Both the position numbers and the translations under genes were made by a program. Shown here piece by piece: positions 6,650 through 9,841 of a stretch of DNA of 9,841 nucleotides. Origin of the DNA: Treponema sp. GTDB lineage: Bacteria > Spirochaetota > Spirochaetia > Treponematales > Treponemataceae. The DNA lies in NCBI GenBank assembly GCA_017390125.1, contig JAFPCT010000125.1, forward strand, positions 1-9,841, in the 5' to 3' direction. Numbering within the stretch: the stretch's first letter is position 1; each line of letters starts with the position of its first letter. The notes under the pieces were generated by a model. That model worked only from the letters and a program-made list of their open reading frames with translations. It ran no database searches and was not told where the DNA came from.

Positions 6650-8068
6650 ATGGGCGGAATTTTTGGTGTTGCATCAAAGAACGACTGTTCTTTGGATTTG
6701 TTTTTCGGAGTTGACTATCATTCCCACTTGGGAACCAGACGTGGCGGTCTTTGCGTAATGAACAGCGACCGCATATTCAGGCGCTCCATTCACAACATTC
6801 AGAATTCTCCGTTCAGGACTAAATTTGAAACTGACATTGAGGAAATGCATGGAAAATTGGGAATCGGCTGTATAAGCGACTATGAGGCACAGCCGCTTCT
6901 GGTACATTCACACCTTGGAACCTATGCAATTACAACAGTCGGAATCATTACCAACAAAGACGAGCTTGTAAAGGAAGTTCTCGATAACGGCCACACACAT
7001 TTTCTTGAGATGAGCGGCGGAGAAATCAACCAGACAGAGCTTGTGGTAGCTCTCATTAACCAAAAAAAATCGATTCTTGACGGAATCAAATCTGTACAGG
7101 AAAAAATAAAGGGCTCCCTTACCCTGCTCATCATGACGGAAGAAGGCATCTACGGCGCCCGGGATAAATTCGGCCGCACACCGCTTCAGATTGGTCACAA
7201 AGACGGATCTTTCTGTCTTTCTTTTGAAAGTTTTGCCTACATCAACCTTGGATATTCTGACTACAAGGAGCTTGGACCTGCAGAAATCGTATTCGTGACT
7301 GCAGACAAAGTTGAAGTTCTTCAGCAGCCGCAGAAAGAAATGAAAATATGTACGTTCCTGTGGATTTATTACGGCTACCCTACAGCCTGCTATGAGGGCG
7401 TTAACGTAGAGGCCATGCGATACAACTGCGGTAAGTATCTTGCCCGCCGCGACAAGGATGCAAACATTCATCCAGATTGCGCGGCTGGTGTTCCAGATTC
7501 AGGAACAGCCCATGCCGTTGGATATGCGAACGAAGCTGGCATTCCATTTACCCGTCCCTTTATAAAATATACCCCTACATGGCCCCGTTCTTTCATGCCT
7601 ACAAGCCAGGATCAGCGCAACCTTATTGCACACATGAAGCTCATTCCTGTCCAGCAGCTTATCAAGGACAGAAGCATTCTTCTCATCGACGATTCAATTG
7701 TACGCGGAACCCAGCTCAGAGAGACAACAGACTTTTTGTATCAGAGCGGAGCAAAAGAAGTGCACGTACGACCTGCCTGCCCTCCGATTATGTACGGCTG
7801 CAAGTACCTGAATTTCTCACGCTCAAAATCAGAAATGGATTTGATTGCCCGACGTGTAGTGCGTCAGTTTGAAGGCGATAATGTTAGTGCAGAAACCCTT
7901 GCAAAATACTGCAATCCTGATACACCTGAATACGAAAGAATGCAGGAAGAAATCAGGAAGCAGCTTCACTTCACAACCCTGAGCTTCCATAGACTTGACG
8001 ACATGCTGGACAGCACAGGGCTTGACCACTGCAAGCTCTGCACATACTGCTGGAACGGCAAAGAATAA
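6650..8068 (+). CDS. PurF-like amidophosphoribosyltransferase homologue lacking the glutaminase nucleophile
   Basis: This 472-residue cytoplasmic protein has the two-domain layout of PurF, which makes 5-phosphoribosylamine from PRPP and glutamine in the first step of purine synthesis. The phosphoribosyltransferase half (~240-440) has an intact PRPP loop, LLIDDSIVRGTQL, with D347-D348. The N-terminal Ntn-hydrolase half (~1-230) keeps the fold (MGGIFGV, RRGG, EAQPLLV, ARDKFGRTPL) but not the chemistry. PurF has Cys as its mature first residue; here Gly2 occupies that place. The Arg of the PurF segment HVRYPT is lost in GIGCISD (71-77), and the oxyanion-hole Asn of HNG is Val97 in TTVGI. C234, C384, C464 and C467 align with the [4Fe-4S] ligands of Bacillus PurF. 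It resembles a PurF-like group I recall from Clostridia and Bacteroidetes starting MGG. It may use ammonia, another amine, or have a different role, so I do not call it purF. It stands alone, divergent from the amylase gene, and ends at a hairpin terminator. Confidence 0.88.
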   Translation: MGGIFGVASKNDCSLDLFFGVDYHSHLGTRRGGLCVMNSDRIFRRSIHNIQNSPFRTKFETDIEEMHGKLGIGCISDYEAQPLLVHSHLGTYAITTVGIITNKDELVKEVLDNGHTHFLEMSGGEINQTELVVALINQKKSILDGIKSVQEKIKGSLTLLIMTEEGIYGARDKFGRTPLQIGHKDGSFCLSFESFAYINLGYSDYKELGPAEIVFVTADKVEVLQQPQKEMKICTFLWIYYGYPTACYEGVNVEAMRYNCGKYLARRDKDANIHPDCAAGVPDSGTAHAVGYANEAGIPFTRPFIKYTPTWPRSFMPTSQDQRNLIAHMKLIPVQQLIKDRSILLIDDSIVRGTQLRETTDFLYQSGAKEVHVRPACPPIMYGCKYLNFSRSKSEMDLIARRVVRQFEGDNVSAETLAKYCNPDTPEYERMQEEIRKQLHFTTLSFHRLDDMLDSTGLDHCKLCTYCWNGKE

Positions 8069-8088
8069 GCGGAGCTAAGAGAATAAAG

Positions 8089-8135
8089 AAAGCACCGGAA
8101 GCCATTGCACTGTTAATGACAACCGGTGCTTTTTT
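8089..8135. terminator. Bidirectional intrinsic terminator between convergent genes
   Basis: AAAGCACCGG (8089-8098) pairs perfectly with CCGGTGCTTT (8123-8132), and T residues run 8130-8135 on the plus strand. On the minus strand the same hairpin is followed by a T-rich tail (TTTCTTTATT). It lies 20 bases after the PurF-like stop and 12 bases after the pullulanase stop, so it can serve both genes. The 24-base loop is long but contains CATT/AATG, which can extend the pairing. Confidence 0.8.
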
Positions 8136-8147
8136 ATTCACCTTAAA

Positions 8148-9841
8148 TTAATTCTTGAAGATTGTAACTCCAGTTCCTTCGCAAGTTTTGCTGTCGGAAG
8201 ATACGTTTCCGGACTTGTTGAATATCTGTTTTCCGCTGCCGCTGTAGCTGAAATTGCTGCCAGGATTCAACACGCATTTAAGTTCAGTTCCGTTGCTGTC
8301 TTTTACAGTATAGAAGATTGTCATGCCATCTTTTGATGTATTTGCGTTTCCATTATAGAAACCGTCATGGCTCAGCCTGAAGGCAATCAAATCCTTATGA
8401 TACTTGAATACATCGTAATAAGCTGCTTTTCGGCTCCAGTCAATCTCGTTCATTTCATGTCCGAACATATAGCTGTTTTCTTTTGCAGTTCGACTATCAA
8501 TAAGGAATTCACTTCTCGGAGCATTTCCTTTTGTTCTGAGGAAGTCATCTCCTCCGTGAAGGAATGAGACACCCTGAGAAAGGACCACAATTCCGTGACC
8601 AAACTTAACAAGAGCCTTCTGATATGAACTATCAGTTATTCCAGCCCTTACAATCTTATCGTAAAGACAAAGGTTGTCATGAGCAGAAATATAGTTTACA
8701 GCCTGGTAAGACTTTTTTGTAAAATATCGTGTCCATACGTCACTTGAACTTCCGTATGAGCCTTTCAATCCAACTTCCATATTTTCAGCAGTACTATTGC
8801 CGTCTTTTTCCGTAGAATTGAACATATAGCCTTTTACAGCGTCATCACTGCCACCTTTAATAGTTTCTCGGTATTTATGAGAAAAAGCACCGATTCCAGC
8901 AGACTCAAGATCTGGAATAAGGTTTGCATAAACCCTGTTGTTCGTATCATCATTGCAAGCCTGGTACGGTTCTCCGTACAAAAGCAATGTTCTGTCAGCG
9001 TACTTTCTGTTAAGATATTCACCCCAGTCCTTCATTGCATCCTTTGTGTAAATTCCCATAAGGTCAAAGCGGAATCCGTCAAGGTTGAAAGTCGTAAGCC
9101 AGTATTCAAGGCTGTCCCTAACCATTCGGCTTACCATCGAGTTGCTTACATTTACGCTGTTTCCGCATCCAGAACGGTCTGAAGATGTATAATATGTTCC
9201 TGAGATCTTATTAAACATTTCTTTGTCAAATGAGTGATTGTATACAACATCCATAATGACGCGGATTCCGTTCTTATGAAGGATATTTACCATATCCTTT
9301 ACTTCACGGATTCGCTCCTCATAGTCAGAAGGATCAAGAGAATAACGGTCTTCCGGAACATTGTAGTTTACCGGATCATATCCCCAGTTATAGAATTCTC
9401 CGAAAGTATGGTTTACTTTTGTCGCAAAGTCATACATCGGCATAATCTGTACATGAGTAACCCCAAGCTCTACAAGGTGGTCCAGACCTGTTTTTACAGT
9501 TACACTTCCGTTTGAATAAGATGTGTTGCCTTCAACAAGTCCCCTGAATTTTCCCTTATAGCTGCTTGTTCCCTTCCATGTGCTGCTTGAAGTGAAGTCA
9601 CCTACATGGATTTCATAGACAACGGATTTTGCACGGTTAGAAAGAGCCGGTCTTGAGTACCATGAGCCGCTTGTCGGAAGAATCGAATCAACATCAACAA
9701 CAATGTTGATTGAGGAACCAGCATAGCTTGTTACCATACAATTACTTTCCGAATAGTTTTCCTTTATGACGTTAGTTTTTGCATCCTTGTCCTCATACTT
9801 TACCATCTTTCCATATGGGTCGCGGACTTTATTTCCGCCGA
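8148..9841 (-). CDS. Type I pullulanase (GH13_14-like), C-terminal part (5' truncated by window edge)
   Basis: The minus-strand frame is open from the right edge to the TAA at 8148-8150, giving 563 visible residues. The Met at 9806 is internal: the frame continues upstream with GGNKVRDPYGK, the Asp-Pro-Tyr segment that precedes the catalytic barrel in pullulanases. Type I pullulanase hydrolyses alpha-1,6 links in pullulan, amylopectin and limit dextrins. The diagnostic YNWGYDP is at 9372-9392. The GH13 motifs follow in order: VYEIHVGDF, DVVYNH (~9235-9250), DGFRFDL with nucleophile Asp at 9063-9065, LLLYGEPY with acid/base Glu at 8970-8972, and SAHDN with Asp at 8676-8678. The protein ends shortly after the barrel in an all-beta domain typical of GH13 C-domains, with no chitobiase linker or extra binding module. 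Export cannot be judged because the N-terminus lies outside. It runs in the same direction as the isoamylase-amylase gene but is separated from it by the opposed PurF-like gene and a terminator, so it is a distinct transcript. Confidence 0.93.
   Translation of the reverse strand, partial: GGNKVRDPYGKMVKYEDKDAKTNVIKENYSESNCMVTSYAGSSINIVVDVDSILPTSGSWYSRPALSNRAKSVVYEIHVGDFTSSSTWKGTSSYKGKFRGLVEGNTSYSNGSVTVKTGLDHLVELGVTHVQIMPMYDFATKVNHTFGEFYNWGYDPVNYNVPEDRYSLDPSDYEERIREVKDMVNILHKNGIRVIMDVVYNHSFDKEMFNKISGTYYTSSDRSGCGNSVNVSNSMVSRMVRDSLEYWLTTFNLDGFRFDLMGIYTKDAMKDWGEYLNRKYADRTLLLYGEPYQACNDDTNNRVYANLIPDLESAGIGAFSHKYRETIKGGSDDAVKGYMFNSTEKDGNSTAENMEVGLKGSYGSSSDVWTRYFTKKSYQAVNYISAHDNLCLYDKIVRAGITDSSYQKALVKFGHGIVVLSQGVSFLHGGDDFLRTKGNAPRSEFLIDSRTAKENSYMFGHEMNEIDWSRKAAYYDVFKYHKDLIAFRLSHDGFYNGNANTSKDGMTIFYTVKDSNGTELKCVLNPGSNFSYSGSGKQIFNKSGNVSSDSKTCEGTGVTIFKN

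Noticed and set aside
6908..7471. 187-codon open frame on the minus strand, opposite the PurF-like gene
   Set aside because: It is fully antisense to a protein with clear PurF family motifs, has no recognisable domain and no ribosome binding site.
9804..9806. Methionine at 9806 as the start of the pullulanase
   Set aside because: The same frame continues to the window edge with a conserved DPY motif, and the signal peptide and N-terminal domains expected of pullulanases are missing, so the gene is truncated by the window.

Overview
The window reads as a chromosomal segment of a saccharolytic gut- or rumen-type spirochaete, most likely Treponema. This is inferred from a lipoprotein signal with a loose spirochaete-style lipobox (FSSC), an A+T-rich intergenic region, large secreted starch-degrading enzymes with chitobiase-type linker repeats, and a clostridial/Bacteroidetes-like PurF homologue. 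No 16S or other phylogenetic marker is present, so the genus is not certain.

Layout. Positions 2-628 (+) hold the 3' end of an ATP-grasp ligase gene. Facing it at 647-802 (-) is the last ~50 codons of a WYL-family transcriptional regulator, with no start of its own and no upstream part. It directly abuts the stop codon of the dominant gene, 805-6480 (-), which encodes an 1891-residue lipoprotein with two glycoside hydrolase family 13 catalytic domains. The first is a Pseudomonas-type isoamylase and the second a plant-type alpha-amylase. They are separated and flanked by chitobiase-like beta-sandwich linkers and end in a probable starch-binding module. A 169-bp divergent intergenic region (6481-6649) carries a good promoter and Shine-Dalgarno for the lipoprotein, and a perfect 9-bp inverted repeat over its -10 element. 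Positions 6650-8068 (+) encode an amidophosphoribosyltransferase (PurF) homologue whose glutaminase nucleophile Cys is replaced by Gly, while the PRPP-binding loop and the Fe-S cysteines are kept. A bidirectional hairpin terminator (8089-8135) separates it from a convergent type I pullulanase gene (8148-9841, -) that runs off the right edge. No stretch longer than 300 bases lacks a gene.

How the genes work together. The two hydrolase genes form a starch/glycogen breakdown locus. Isoamylase and pullulanase cleave alpha-1,6 branch points, and the alpha-amylase cleaves alpha-1,4 chains. At least the double-headed protein is anchored outside the cytoplasmic membrane by its lipidated Cys. The PurF-like gene between them is transcribed in the opposite direction and has no obvious link to starch. 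No RNA genes, CRISPR arrays or insertion sequences were seen.
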